64,000 bases of DNA from Planctomycetota bacterium (GTDB taxonomy: Bacteria; Planctomycetota; JAJSAM01). The DNA lies in the NCBI GenBank assembly GCA_024274785.1, contig JAJSAM010000037.1:1-64000 (forward strand), given 5' to 3'. Below the pieces are notes generated by a model, which did no database searches, was not told where the DNA came from, and worked only from the letters and a program-made list of their open reading frames with translations. This document shows, piece by piece, positions 1-8,800 of the stretch (within the stretch, counting starts at the first letter, position 1; every line of letters starts with the position of its first letter). A program made the position numbers and the translations under genes.

Positions 1-672
1 CGCGGTTCTATCTTCCTGGATGAGATTTCAAACTCCTCCCCCATCCTGCAGATGAAGCTCCTGCGCATTCTCCAGGACAAGGAGTTCGAAGCGGTCGGCG
101 GCCAGCATACGATCAAGGTCGATGTCCGGGTCATCCTCGCGACGAACACCGATCTCGCGAACGAGGTGAAGGAAGGGCGTTTGCGGGAGGATCTCTACTA
201 CCGGATCAACGTCGCGACTCTCCATCTCCCACCGCTTCGGGAGAGAATCGGAGACATCCCGCTCCTGGCCGAGAGCTTCCTACGGAAGTACGCGAAGGAG
301 AACGAAAAGCGGATCGAGAGTATTGCGGACGAAACCATGGAGTTGCTCTCCCGCTACAACTGGCCCGGAAATGTCCGCGAGCTCGAAAACGCGATCGAGC
401 GTGCCGTGGTGCTCACGCGCAACACCGTACTCACTCCGATGGACCTGCCTCCGACGCTGATCGGAGAGGGCGTCGAACTGCCGGAGCTGGTGCACACGCC
501 TCAGGAGATCGTCCCCCTGAAGCAGGCCCTCGAGGATCCGGAACGTCTCATCATCGAGAAGGCGCTGCAAAAACTGTCGGGAAGCAGGCAGAAGACGGCG
601 GAGGCGCTCAACATCAACCGTACGACACTCTTCAACAAGATGAAGAAGTACGAGTTGCTCGAGAAGTACTGA
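1..672 (+). CDS. Sigma-54-dependent transcriptional activator (NtrC type), 5'-truncated by window edge
   Basis: The open frame runs in from base 1, so only the C-terminal part of the gene is present. The visible protein begins in the AAA+ domain with a Walker B-like GSIFLDEI, then a sensor I region (ILATNTDL), arginine-rich [12 protein letters not shown] and [17 protein letters not shown], all typical of the sigma-54 interaction ATPase. It ends in a Fis-type helix-turn-helix ([21 protein letters not shown], about the last 30 residues). The family hydrolyses ATP to open sigma-54 RNA polymerase complexes. The GAFTGA loop and any receiver domain lie outside the window. Sigma-54 regulators control PEP-CTERM genes in some exosortase bacteria, so a link to this locus is plausible but only inferred. 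Confidence 0.93.
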   Translation, partial: RGSIFLDEISNSSPILQMKLLRILQDKEFEAVGGQHTIKVDVRVILATNTDLANEVKEGRLREDLYYRINVATLHLPPLRERIGDIPLLAESFLRKYAKENEKRIESIADETMELLSRYNWPGNVRELENAIERAVVLTRNTVLTPMDLPPTLIGEGVELPELVHTPQEIVPLKQALEDPERLIIEKALQKLSGSRQKTAEALNINRTTLFNKMKKYELLEKY

Positions 673-758
673 TTACCCTCCGGGGCGCCATCAGGCCGAC
701 TGCGGTCGGGAACGCACCTTTCCCGCCGAGGCGCGGACGGTGCGGGTGCCGAGGGGCT

Positions 759-1139
759 CTACTGCCAGCCGCACAGGAAGTGGAACTCGAGCGGTGTGTC
801 GAATTCCACGGCGACGCCACGAAGGTCGAGCCCGTCTTCACCCAGGGCCTCCCGGCCGCTGATGCTGTCCATCCTCCTGACACGCGCCGGAGCCTGCATG
901 TCGATGCGGATCTGCTCACTCCCGGTGACCATGGCGTGCGGAACCTGGATGTTGACGCTTACACTCTGACCGGCACGGAAGGCATCCCAGGAGAAAGTCT
1001 TGAAGTACGCACCGCGGGCGCACAGGTTCGCGGTGACGCCACGGGTGCCTCCGGACTCCCCGGGTTCCCGGACGTTCAACTCGATCGGATAGGAAAGGGA
1101 AAGTCGCGGGTTCTGCCTGCGTTCATTGCTCGGTCGCAC
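759..1139 (-). CDS. PilZ-domain protein, probable c-di-GMP receptor
   Basis: The protein is 126 aa and starts at GTG 1139 (MRPSNERRQNPRLSL). The PilZ signature is present: an arginine motif near the N-terminus (ERRQNPR, residues 6-12) and a following NLCARGAYF stretch that corresponds to the (D/N)xSxxG motif with the serine replaced by cysteine. PilZ domains bind cyclic di-GMP and often switch EPS production or motility. It is a single-domain protein with no membrane segment. It is convergent with the sigma-54 regulator and divergent from comM. No partner is evident; control of the EPS genes in this window is a guess. Confidence 0.78.
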   Translation of the reverse strand: MRPSNERRQNPRLSLSYPIELNVREPGESGGTRGVTANLCARGAYFKTFSWDAFRAGQSVSVNIQVPHAMVTGSEQIRIDMQAPARVRRMDSISGREALGEDGLDLRGVAVEFDTPLEFHFLCGWQ

Positions 1140-1410
1140 CGGCGCCTCGAATCGGTATCAGTGGGTCAGGACAGTGTGGTTCAGATGTCCGGGAAATCGC
1201 AACTGTCATACCTTTCCGCCGCGCTTCCGGGGATCCGGCCGGTCGATTCGGGCAACCCGTTGACCAGGCGTCACTTAAGGTTGCCATCCCGCCGACGTTG
1301 AGACCGGCAGCGACAACGGATGTTCACCGGCATCGACAAAGCCGCTCGAATTGCCTTTCAGATTCACCGCGCCCGTGACGCCTCCGCTGCGACTCCTTTC
1401 CGGAGGGAAC

Positions 1411-2928
1411 ATGAGCACACGTTGTTTTTCCGCGGCGGTACTTGGCATCGAAGCCCGACTCGTGGAAGTGGAGGTGGACATCCACGGGAGGTCGCCGAAA
1501 TTCCTCATCGTCGGCCTGCCCGACGCCGCGATCCGGGAGAGCCGGGACCGGGTCCGCACCGCTCTTTTCAATTCCGGCTACAGTTTCCCGACGGAGAGGC
1601 GGGTGGTCGTGAACCTCGCGCCCGCGAACCTCCGGAAGGTCGGGCCGGTCTACGACCTGGCCATCGCGCTTGGAATACTCGCCGCGGAGGACCGCATTCC
1701 CAGGGAACGGCTGGCTGGTCTGTTGATCCTCGGCGAGCTCGCACTCGACGGCCGGGTGCGTCCGATTCGCGGAACTCTCGCAGTCGCGCTCCGCGTGGAG
1801 CGGACCGATCTGGCCCGGATGCTCCTTCCGGCCGCCAATGCGGGTGAAGCGGCGATCTGCCCCGGCATACAGGCCCATCCGGTGGAGACGCTGGCCGCCG
1901 CCGCCGCGTTCCTCAGGGGTACCCATCCCATCGAGCCGATCGAGGTCCAATCCGGAGGACACCTGCTCGGGCCACCCGACGAGGTTCCCGACCTTGCGGA
2001 TGTCCGAGGCCAACCCACCGCCCTCCGGGCCCTGGAAATCGCCGCAGCCGGGGCCCATCATCTCCTCCTTTGCGGGCCCCCCGGCGCCGGAAAGACGATG
2101 CTTGCGCAACGGCTGCCCGGCATTCTCCCACCCCTGACTCTCGAAGAGGCGCTCGAGGCGACCGTCGTTCACTCCGTCGCCGGCCTGACCAGGGGGCGGG
2201 CTCTCGTATCGGCGAGGCCGTTTCGGGCGCCGCATCACTCCATTTCCATGGCGGGTCTCCTCGGGGGCGGCAGCGTGGCCAGGCCCGGTGAGGTGAGCCT
2301 GGCCCATCGCGGAGTGCTCTTCCTCGACGAACTGCCGGAATTCGATCGCCGGACGCTCGATGGCTTGCGGCAACCGTTCGAAGATGGGCGGGTGCGCATT
2401 TCGCGGGTGGCCTATTCTGTCAGCTACCCTTCGAGGTTCACCCTGGTCGCAGCGATGAATCCCTGCCGCTGCGGTAACTACGGAGTGAAGGACAGTGAGT
2501 GCCGCTGCTCACCCCCGCAGGTCGCCGCTTACCGCAGCCGGATCTCCGGGCCTCTGCTGGACCGAATCGACCTGCACGTGGAAGTCCCCCGGGTGACGTA
2601 CGCCGCTCTATCCGCAGCCGCGAACGGCCCCGACAGCGCGGAGATCCGCCGCCGAGTGGTCCAGGCACGCGAACTGCAGGCCGGCCGCTTCCCGTCCCTT
2701 TCCATCGTCACGAATTCATCCGTGCCGATGGAAGCCCTGCGGCCGTTTTGCCGCGTGGATCCGGAAGGCCGCAGACTGCTCGAAGCATCCATGGACCGTC
2801 TCGGGCTCTCGGCCAGGGCGCACGACCGCATCCTGCGCACCGCTCGAACGATTGCGGACCTCGCGGATTCGAGACACATCCTCACCATCCACCTGGCCGA
2901 GGCGTTGCAGTTCCGGGGTCGGGCGTGA
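1411..2928 (+). CDS. comM: YifB/ComM family Mg-chelatase-like AAA+ ATPase
   Basis: The protein is 505 aa. ATG 1411 is chosen over an upstream TTG because CGGAGGG lies just before it (about 1401-1407) and the family starts at this point (MSTRCFSAAVLGIEA). The order is an N-terminal ChlI-like domain, an AAA+ Mg-chelatase core with Walker A GPPGAGKTML and Walker B GVLFLDELPEF, then a C-terminal domain (SARAHDRILRTARTIADL). A cysteine cluster, NPCRCGNYG followed by ECRC, is typical of the family. ComM acts as a branch-migration helicase during natural transformation. Length and motif order are normal. It is a stand-alone core-genome-like gene. Confidence 0.95.
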   Translation: MSTRCFSAAVLGIEARLVEVEVDIHGRSPKFLIVGLPDAAIRESRDRVRTALFNSGYSFPTERRVVVNLAPANLRKVGPVYDLAIALGILAAEDRIPRERLAGLLILGELALDGRVRPIRGTLAVALRVERTDLARMLLPAANAGEAAICPGIQAHPVETLAAAAAFLRGTHPIEPIEVQSGGHLLGPPDEVPDLADVRGQPTALRALEIAAAGAHHLLLCGPPGAGKTMLAQRLPGILPPLTLEEALEATVVHSVAGLTRGRALVSARPFRAPHHSISMAGLLGGGSVARPGEVSLAHRGVLFLDELPEFDRRTLDGLRQPFEDGRVRISRVAYSVSYPSRFTLVAAMNPCRCGNYGVKDSECRCSPPQVAAYRSRISGPLLDRIDLHVEVPRVTYAALSAAANGPDSAEIRRRVVQARELQAGRFPSLSIVTNSSVPMEALRPFCRVDPEGRRLLEASMDRLGLSARAHDRILRTARTIADLADSRHILTIHLAEALQFRGRA

Positions 2929-3007
2929 TCCGGCCGGGATGTTCATCCAGTTGGACAACCAGACCGACGACAGGGTCAAATGTGCCAATGGCAACCGATT
3001 TGCGCAC

Positions 3008-3036
3008 CTGATCTCGACGATGAGCGTGTTTACAAT
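3008..3036 (+). promoter_or_regulatory. Possible sigma-70-type promoter upstream of the GT4 gene
   Basis: CTGATC (3008-3013) and TACAAT (3031-3036) are separated by 17 bp. The -10 matches TATAAT at five of six positions; the -35 matches TTGACA at only three. It lies about 160 bp before the glycosyltransferase start, in a 269-bp stretch with no other recognisable content. This is a weak candidate by eye only. Confidence 0.25.
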
Positions 3037-3197
3037 CATCCGCAGGGCGATCCGGGACTCCAGCAGCAGAGGAATTCCGTACATGCCGAAATCTGATTTG
3101 GCCGATCTGATGAACAGTTCATCACGGTGAGCATTCATGGCGCACGCCACCGGCGCTCTTGCCGCGGTTGCGCTCTCGTGTCGGAGGAAGAGGCAGC

Positions 3198-4319
3198 ATG
3201 GGTCGGGAAGCAGTCGCGCAAATCATCCACCGTTACGGAGGAGGGGGGGCCCAGCGGGTCACTCTGACACTGGCCCGGGGCTTGCGTCGGGCCGGACTCG
3301 AGTCCTGTGCGATCTCGATGATCGACTCCGGCGAATACGTCGAGGGTCTCGGTGACGATGTGACGATCGTGGACCTGAAAACGGGGCGCGGGGGACTGCT
3401 CGGGGCCCTCATCGGGTGCTTCCGTCTTCGAAAGTTCCTCCTCGAGCATCCCATGGACCTGGTGCATTCGCACAATCGAGGGTCGCTGATCGCTTTCCTC
3501 CTGGCGACCCTCGGGTGGAGAGAAAAGCCTCGTCTGTGGTTCACCTGGCATATCCCCGATCAGGTCCTGGCGGAGCGCGGGATCCGGCGCTGGATTCTGA
3601 TCCGGGCCCTGCGGCGCTGCGAACGAATCTGGGGAGACGCCCAGGACATCATCGATCGGATCGTCGAGCAGGTGCCCGACCTCGCGGACCGCAGCCGGCC
3701 CTTCATCAACGCGGTCCCCGAACGGGAGATCACTCCCGCTCAGGAGTCTGAGCAACCGGTGCTGCTCTGGATGGCCCGCATCGCTCGCACCAAGGACCCT
3801 GAGATCTTCCTGAGGGCGACCGCCCGATTGCGCGATGAAGGGCTTGTCTTTCGAGCCATCGTTGCCGGGTCCGCGATCGAGGCTCACCAGCCCTATGAGG
3901 AAGCGATGCGAAAGCTGCACGGGGAACTCCACCTCGAGGGTGTGGTCGAGCTTCGAGGCTGGGTGGATGATATCGATGCGTTGCTGAACGAGGTGAACAT
4001 TGGAGTACAGACCTCCCACCACGAAGGCTTGAGCCTGACGCTGTTGGAGCAGATGATGGCCGGCCTGGCGCCCGTCGCCTCGGATGTGGGTGACACCCGC
4101 CTGGCGGTGAGCAGTGGGGAGACCGGGATCCTCATTCCCCCCCGGAACTTCGACGCCCTCTGCGCCGCACTCCGGCTCGTGATCCAGTCGGTGGAAGAGC
4201 GCCGGAAGCTCGGCGCCTCGGCGCACGACATTGCCATGCGCGAGTTCAGCATGACGGCCATGACCAACAGGACCATCGAGTTCATTCGAGCCGGAGCAGC
4301 GCCTGCCCCGGCTGGATAG
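3198..4319 (+). CDS. Glycosyltransferase, family 4 type (GT-B fold)
   Basis: The protein is 373 aa from ATG 3198, preceded by GGAGGAAGAGG. The N-terminus has the GT4 acceptor-side pattern (HRYGGGGAQRVTLTLARGLRRAG), and the C-terminal half has the donor-binding signature HHEGLSLTLLEQMMAGLAPVASD, where the EGLSLTLLEQMMAG segment corresponds to the E-x7-E motif. Such enzymes retain anomeric configuration and use nucleotide-diphospho sugars at the cytoplasmic face of the membrane. It converges with the UDP-sugar operon that follows, so it probably contributes to the same surface glycans. Donor and acceptor cannot be read from sequence. Confidence 0.9.
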   Translation: MGREAVAQIIHRYGGGGAQRVTLTLARGLRRAGLESCAISMIDSGEYVEGLGDDVTIVDLKTGRGGLLGALIGCFRLRKFLLEHPMDLVHSHNRGSLIAFLLATLGWREKPRLWFTWHIPDQVLAERGIRRWILIRALRRCERIWGDAQDIIDRIVEQVPDLADRSRPFINAVPEREITPAQESEQPVLLWMARIARTKDPEIFLRATARLRDEGLVFRAIVAGSAIEAHQPYEEAMRKLHGELHLEGVVELRGWVDDIDALLNEVNIGVQTSHHEGLSLTLLEQMMAGLAPVASDVGDTRLAVSSGETGILIPPRNFDALCAALRLVIQSVEERRKLGASAHDIAMREFSMTAMTNRTIEFIRAGAAPAPAG

Positions 4320-4371
4320 CCACCCGGCCCGCCCTGTTGCGATCCGGGTGGAGGAATGAGCATCCACCCGG
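4320..4371. terminator. Inverted-repeat cluster between convergent genes, possible terminator
   Basis: CCACCCGG (4320-4327), CCGGGTGG (4344-4351) and CCACCCGG again (4364-4371) can form either of two 8-bp stems with 16- or 12-nt loops. They lie directly after the GT4 stop codon and in front of the end of the convergent epimerase gene. There is no T-run, so intrinsic termination is uncertain. Confidence 0.4.
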
Positions 4372-4487
4372 TCACCCCGGATCGTCGCCCTGGCACTCCT
4401 GCGCTTTCCCGGTGCCGCGAACAGAGGTCCGGCATCCCGGTTCTGACCGGGGCCGCGTACCCTCCGCGGACCGTGTGCCGTTTGAGC

Positions 4488-5591
4488 TCATCGGCAATTC
4501 CCGGGCAGTTCGCGCACGCCGCTGACGCTGCCGGCAAGCAAGTGGATCGCATGGGCAATACGCTCACATGCCGCTCCCCCTCCGTACGCCGATAGGTCCG
4601 GGGGGGCCTCGGGCGGTGTCTGCGCCTCCACCGCCAGGACGATTGCCTCCACATCCGATCCGGCCAGGATGTTCCAGCCCGATTGGGTGGTCTCGGTCCA
4701 CTCGGTCTCCTCGCGCAGCGTCACGCACGGAACGGAGAGGAAGTAAGCCTCCTTCTGAAGACCGCCGGAGTCGGTGAGAACGGTGTGGGCATCCGCCGCA
4801 AGGCCGATGGTCTCCAGGTACGACGCGGGAGGCAGGGCCAGCACATTCCCCGGCAACTCCGCGCCGAGCTCGGAGAGTACCGCCCGAGTGCGCGGGTGCA
4901 CCGGAAACGCGACCTTCAGCGGGATCTCCCCAAGAGCCTTGAGGATCGAGAGGAGACGGATCGGCCGGGAGGTGTTCTCTGCGCGATGAACGGTCGCGAG
5001 GCAATACTTGCCGGGGATCAGGCCGTATCTCGCCGGCACGTCGTGACCGATTCGCTCCCGCGCCTGAAGGCAGGCGTCGAGCATGACATCGCCGGTCAGT
5101 ATTGCCCGCGAAGCCAGCCCCTCGCGCTCGAGGTTGGCTACGGCCGCCTCGGTGGGACACAGGCAAAGTCGCGAGAGATGATCGGTGATGAGCCGATTGA
5201 TCTCCTCGGGCATTTCGCGATTGAAAGAGCGCAGCCCGGCTTCCACATGCGCGAGCGGGATACCGCAGCCCATGGCCGCCAGTCCCGCGGCCAGCGTCGA
5301 ATTCGTGTCGCCATAGGCGACCACCACGTCCGGTGATTGCTCTCGGATGATCGCGGTGAGCCCCGCGGTCATCAAGCGTGTCTGCTCTCCGTGAGGGCCG
5401 GAGCCGGCCTCGAGATTCACATCAGGCCGGGGAATGTCGAGTTCGCTGAAGAACGAAGACGACATTTCCCGGTCGTAGTGCTGGCCGGTGTGAACGAGGA
5501 CCTCACGGAAGTCCTGTCGCAGACGGCGGGAAAGCGGCGCGGCCTTGATGAACTGGGGGCGCGCCCCCACCACGGACAGGATGGTCTTCAC
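4488..5591 (-). CDS. wecB: UDP-N-acetylglucosamine 2-epimerase (non-hydrolysing), WecB/WbpI family
   Basis: The protein is 367 aa. It starts with the family pattern ILSVVGARPQFIKAAPLSRRL and contains HTGQHYDREMS, AYGDTNSTLAAGLAA and HVEAGLRSFNREMPEEINR, all hallmark segments of the GT-B-fold UDP-GlcNAc 2-epimerases. A later HPRTRAVL and TDSGGLQKEA complete the active site. It interconverts UDP-GlcNAc-type sugars and their ManNAc epimers. Its ATG overlaps the stop of the upstream aminotransferase by 4 bp, so the two are translationally coupled. In that context it could act on a 3-amino derivative, as WbpI does, rather than on UDP-GlcNAc itself. Confidence 0.95.
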   Translation of the reverse strand: MKTILSVVGARPQFIKAAPLSRRLRQDFREVLVHTGQHYDREMSSSFFSELDIPRPDVNLEAGSGPHGEQTRLMTAGLTAIIREQSPDVVVAYGDTNSTLAAGLAAMGCGIPLAHVEAGLRSFNREMPEEINRLITDHLSRLCLCPTEAAVANLEREGLASRAILTGDVMLDACLQARERIGHDVPARYGLIPGKYCLATVHRAENTSRPIRLLSILKALGEIPLKVAFPVHPRTRAVLSELGAELPGNVLALPPASYLETIGLAADAHTVLTDSGGLQKEAYFLSVPCVTLREETEWTETTQSGWNILAGSDVEAIVLAVEAQTPPEAPPDLSAYGGGAACERIAHAIHLLAGSVSGVRELPGNCR

Positions 5592-6694
5592 CGTGCGTAA
5601 AACTCCTTCACCTTCGCAAGAACGAACTGCTGCTCCTCTTCCCTGAGTTCCGAGTATACCGGGAGGGAGAGGGACTCACCGGCGGCGCGCTCCGATTCCG
5701 GAAAGTCCCCCGCGCGGTAGCCGAGGTCGGTGAAGCAGGCCTGCTCGTGCAGGGAAAGCGGATAGTAGATCGCGCAGCCGATGCCGCTCTCAGCCAGGAA
5801 GTTCTTCAGTCCATCCCGGTCCGTGGCGCGAATGACGTACTGATTGTAGATGGGCGTACAGCCTTCGAGCACCGGCGGTGGGGAGACCTCGTCCATCTCG
5901 ACGAACGCTGCGTCGTAGATGGCTGCGTGGGCCCGGCGGCCGTCGGACCAGCCGGCGAGGTGTCTCAGTTTGACGGAAAGCACGGCGGCCTGCAGAGCGT
6001 CCAGCCGGGAGTTCCAGCCCACCACATCGTGGACATAGTTCTGCCGGGACCCGTGGGCCCGCAACACTCGCACCTTGTCCAGCAGTTCGTCGTCCGCTGC
6101 GACGACCATCCCGCCGTCCCCGGCCGCGCCGAGGTTCTTGCTGGGGAAGAAAGAGAAGCAGCCGAGGTCGCCGAGAGCCCCGGCTCGCTTGCCCTTGTAC
6201 TCCGCGCCGATGGCCTGCGCCGCATCCTCGATCACCTTGAGCCCGCGTTTCTCGGCAATCTCGAGGATCGGATCCATATCCGCCATCTGCCCGAAAAGGT
6301 GTACCGGCATGATGGCCCGGGTCTTGTCGGTGATGGCGTCCTCGATCCTCTCCGGGTCGATGTTGAAGGTCGCGGGATCGATGTCCGCGAAGGCCGGACG
6401 CCCACCCGCATTCCAGATCGCCCCCCCCGTCGCAAAGAAGGTGTACGGCGTCGTGATCACTTCTTCCCCATGCTCGATACCGCAGGCCCGGCATGAGAGC
6501 AGGAGTGCGTCCGTTCCGGAGGCGACCCCCACCGCGCCGGTCACGCCGCAATAATCGGCCATTTCCGTTTCGAAGTCCCGGACCGTCAAACCGAGGATGA
6601 ACCCGCAACTGTCGAACACGGACTGGACCGCCTCCTCCACATCCGCGCGGATCGTTTCGTACTGCCTCTTGATGTCGAGCAGGCGAACTTCCAT
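5588..6694 (-). CDS. DegT/DnrJ/EryC1/StrS family sugar aminotransferase (WbpE-like)
   Basis: The protein is 368 aa from ATG 6694, which has GGAGG at a 7-nt spacing; an ATG two codons upstream sits too close to it. The fold-type I PLP aminotransferase pattern is clear: GVASGTDALLLSC, VITTPYTFFATGGAI, VIEDAAQAIGAEYKGKRAG and the PLP lysine in FFPSKNLGAAGDGGM. Such enzymes transaminate a keto-sugar nucleotide. Placed between a Gfo/Idh/MocA oxidoreductase and a UDP-GlcNAc 2-epimerase, it matches the WbpB-WbpE-WbpI or GnnA-GnnB logic, in which C3 of UDP-GlcNAc or its uronate is oxidised and then aminated. Substrate identity is inferred from context. Confidence 0.93.
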   Translation of the reverse strand: MEVRLLDIKRQYETIRADVEEAVQSVFDSCGFILGLTVRDFETEMADYCGVTGAVGVASGTDALLLSCRACGIEHGEEVITTPYTFFATGGAIWNAGGRPAFADIDPATFNIDPERIEDAITDKTRAIMPVHLFGQMADMDPILEIAEKRGLKVIEDAAQAIGAEYKGKRAGALGDLGCFSFFPSKNLGAAGDGGMVVAADDELLDKVRVLRAHGSRQNYVHDVVGWNSRLDALQAAVLSVKLRHLAGWSDGRRAHAAIYDAAFVEMDEVSPPPVLEGCTPIYNQYVIRATDRDGLKNFLAESGIGCAIYYPLSLHEQACFTDLGYRAGDFPESERAAGESLSLPVYSELREEEQQFVLAKVKEFYAR

Positions 6695-6696
6695 CG

Positions 6697-7710
6697 TCAT
6701 CCCTCCTGGATCTGGATCGGGGCGCCGTCCGCCGCCAGCGACCGGGTCGCCGCTTCCAGCAACCGAACCACCTCGAGGCCACCGCGGCCGTCGCTGCGAG
6801 GCCGCTCACCACGCGTCACACAATCGAGAAAGTGCTGGCACTCCAACCGCAGTGGTTCTGAGGCATCGAGGCGCGGAATGAGGATGTCACCGAACCGCAA
6901 CCCGATGTAATCCCCGAAGCTCCGATACTCCGTCGGCACCCTGGCCCCCTTGTCAAAGATGCGGATCTTCTCCTGGGCCTCCATGTCATCGAAGACCACC
7001 ATTTTCTTCGAACCCACCACGGTGAACTTCCGCAGCTTGTGCGGGTCGAGCCAGCTGACCTGCACCTGGCCCATGCAGCCTCCGGAAAAGCGAACGTTCA
7101 TGAAGGCGACGTCCTCGACGCCATCCTGCAAATAAGCGGCGCCGCGCGCTGTCACCGAGACCGGCTTCTGGTCCAGCAGATAGAGCATCACCGACAGGTC
7201 GTGCGGGGCGAACGACCAGAGCGAATTCTCATCCTGGCGAATGACGCCGAGGTTCACGCGCTGGCTGTAGAGGTAGTAGAGGTCCCCCAGTTCGCCGCTC
7301 TCCACGAGTTGCTTGAGCTTCAGCACTCCGGGGTGGAACAGCAGCAGATGGCCGACCATCAGCACCAGGTTGCGATCGTCCGCCTCGGATACGAGCTCTT
7401 CCGCGTGCAGTGCGGTCAGCGCCAGGGGCTTCTCGACGTAGGCGTGTTTGCCGGCACGGAGGACCTTCATGCCCAGCGGATGATGGGCCCTGGCCGATGC
7501 GGAGACCACGACGGCATCGACCTCCGGGTCGGCCAGCATCTCGTCCACCGCCGTGGTCGTGCGAATGCCCGGGAAGAGTTCCCGCATCTTCGCCAGGCGC
7601 CCCTCGTCGAGGTCCACCACCCACTTCAGGCTGGAGGATGGCAGATTGTGGAAGTTCCGGACCAGATTCCGGCCCCAGTTCCCTGCTCCGACCACCGCGA
7701 CCACCGTCAT
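6697..7710 (-). CDS. Gfo/Idh/MocA family NAD(P)-dependent oxidoreductase (WbpB/GnnA-like)
   Basis: The protein is 337 aa. It opens with a Rossmann motif (VAVVGAGNWGRNLVRNF, residues 4-20), followed by DAVVVSASARAHHPLGMKVL and the family lysine motif in YVEKPLALTALHAEELV. The C-terminal alpha/beta domain has GHLLLFHPGVLKLK. It is the first gene of a three-gene minus-strand operon with the aminotransferase and 2-epimerase, ending within a few bases of the aminotransferase start. It most likely oxidises a sugar nucleotide to the 3-keto form that the next enzyme aminates. A 6-dehydrogenase (WbpA) and N-acetyltransferase (WbpD) are not present in the window. Confidence 0.92.
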   Translation of the reverse strand: MTVVAVVGAGNWGRNLVRNFHNLPSSSLKWVVDLDEGRLAKMRELFPGIRTTTAVDEMLADPEVDAVVVSASARAHHPLGMKVLRAGKHAYVEKPLALTALHAEELVSEADDRNLVLMVGHLLLFHPGVLKLKQLVESGELGDLYYLYSQRVNLGVIRQDENSLWSFAPHDLSVMLYLLDQKPVSVTARGAAYLQDGVEDVAFMNVRFSGGCMGQVQVSWLDPHKLRKFTVVGSKKMVVFDDMEAQEKIRIFDKGARVPTEYRSFGDYIGLRFGDILIPRLDASEPLRLECQHFLDCVTRGERPRSDGRGGLEVVRLLEAATRSLAADGAPIQIQEG

Positions 7711-7984
7711 CGACTTCCCTCCGGATCCACCCCGTGCTTCCCGCCGACCGCTCGCGGCAATCCGAAGCGCCGTTTAACCGGGTTGCTTTTCAACGGGCAC
7801 CGGCAGAGCGGAATCCCAACGGGAAGAATGCGGAGATCCTAATCTCCGGGCCCGGAAAAACCGCTCTGAATCCCGATTGGCCGGACTCGATCACGTCCCT
7901 GGACCCCATGCGCGCCAGGCCCCGCCGGGCACGCAGCCGAGGATCTGCGGTACAAGCCTCATCTGCCGGAGCAGGCTCCGACTT

Positions 7985-8785
7985 TCACCCAGCCTGGCTC
8001 GCCGGGCGGAGGTGTGTGATGACGCTGCCGAGGAGCCGGGCATCCACCCGCTCCAGGAGGAACCTGGCCTGGGAGGCGGCCTTCGGCTGGGTGGATCCGG
8101 CCTTGAGCACGAGCAGCACACCATCGACGTGTGGTGCGATCACCGCCGCATCACTGAAAGTGACCACGGGGGGCGCGTCAATCAACACTCGATCGTATTC
8201 ATCGGCGCTTCGGCGGATCAAGGCCCGCAGTTTCGTGGAAGAGAGCGCTTCGGTCGGATTGCAGGCGAAATCCCCGACCGGCATCACAGACAAGCCGGGG
8301 TGCGCGGTCGGCTGGATGATCTCGCTCCACTTTGCTTCCCCGGCGAGGCACTCGGACAGCCCCGGACCCGTCGCCGTCCCGGCGAACTCGTGGATCCTCG
8401 GATCTCTCAGATTCGCATCGATCACCAGGACATTCGTCTCGCCCCGGCTCAAGTACGACACCCCCAGGTTCAGTGCCGTCACCGATTTCCCTTCCCGGGG
8501 CTCAGGTGAAGTAATCAGGATCACCTCAGGCGGACTTCCGTAGTCCAGTTCCAGTAGCTGGCTGCACAGGGTGCGATACTGCTCACTGGCTCTCGACCGG
8601 GGCTTGCAGTGCGCTACGATCCGGCTGTCGAATGTAGCCGCCCGTTGGGCAACGGTCACCGTTTCACCGGCCGGATCACCGCTCTCCTCCGCCATCAGAC
8701 GGTCGTCCCGCACCGTGCCTTGCGCTTCCACTGGTGCTCCTTCTTGCTTTGGTCTCGTCCTGAAGACAGGTCCGTTTTGATACAT
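7985..8785 (-). CDS. CpsD/CapB-type polysaccharide biosynthesis tyrosine kinase (BY-kinase), stand-alone
   Basis: The protein is 266 aa. ATG 8785 is preferred over a TTG 12 bases upstream because GAGGAG lies between them at proper spacing. Residues SPEPREGKSVTALNLG form a degenerate Walker A, NVLVIDANLRDPRIHEF is the Walker A' element and DRVLIDAPPV is Walker B, as in the ATPase/kinase half of Wzz-kinase systems. The C-terminus lacks an obvious tyrosine cluster. BY-kinases cycle phosphorylation to control chain length and polymer export. It lies 15 bp downstream of the separate Wzz-like gene, so the pair replaces a fused protein. Compare the fused version at 54152-56818. Confidence 0.88.
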   Translation of the reverse strand: MYQNGPVFRTRPKQEGAPVEAQGTVRDDRLMAEESGDPAGETVTVAQRAATFDSRIVAHCKPRSRASEQYRTLCSQLLELDYGSPPEVILITSPEPREGKSVTALNLGVSYLSRGETNVLVIDANLRDPRIHEFAGTATGPGLSECLAGEAKWSEIIQPTAHPGLSVMPVGDFACNPTEALSSTKLRALIRRSADEYDRVLIDAPPVVTFSDAAVIAPHVDGVLLVLKAGSTQPKAASQARFLLERVDARLLGSVITHLRPASQAG

Positions 8786-8800
8786 GTCACTCCTCAAAGA

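Noticed and set aside
1351-1410. Upstream TTG extension of comM
   Set aside because: The extension is not conserved-looking and the strong CGGAGGG SD marks ATG 1411.
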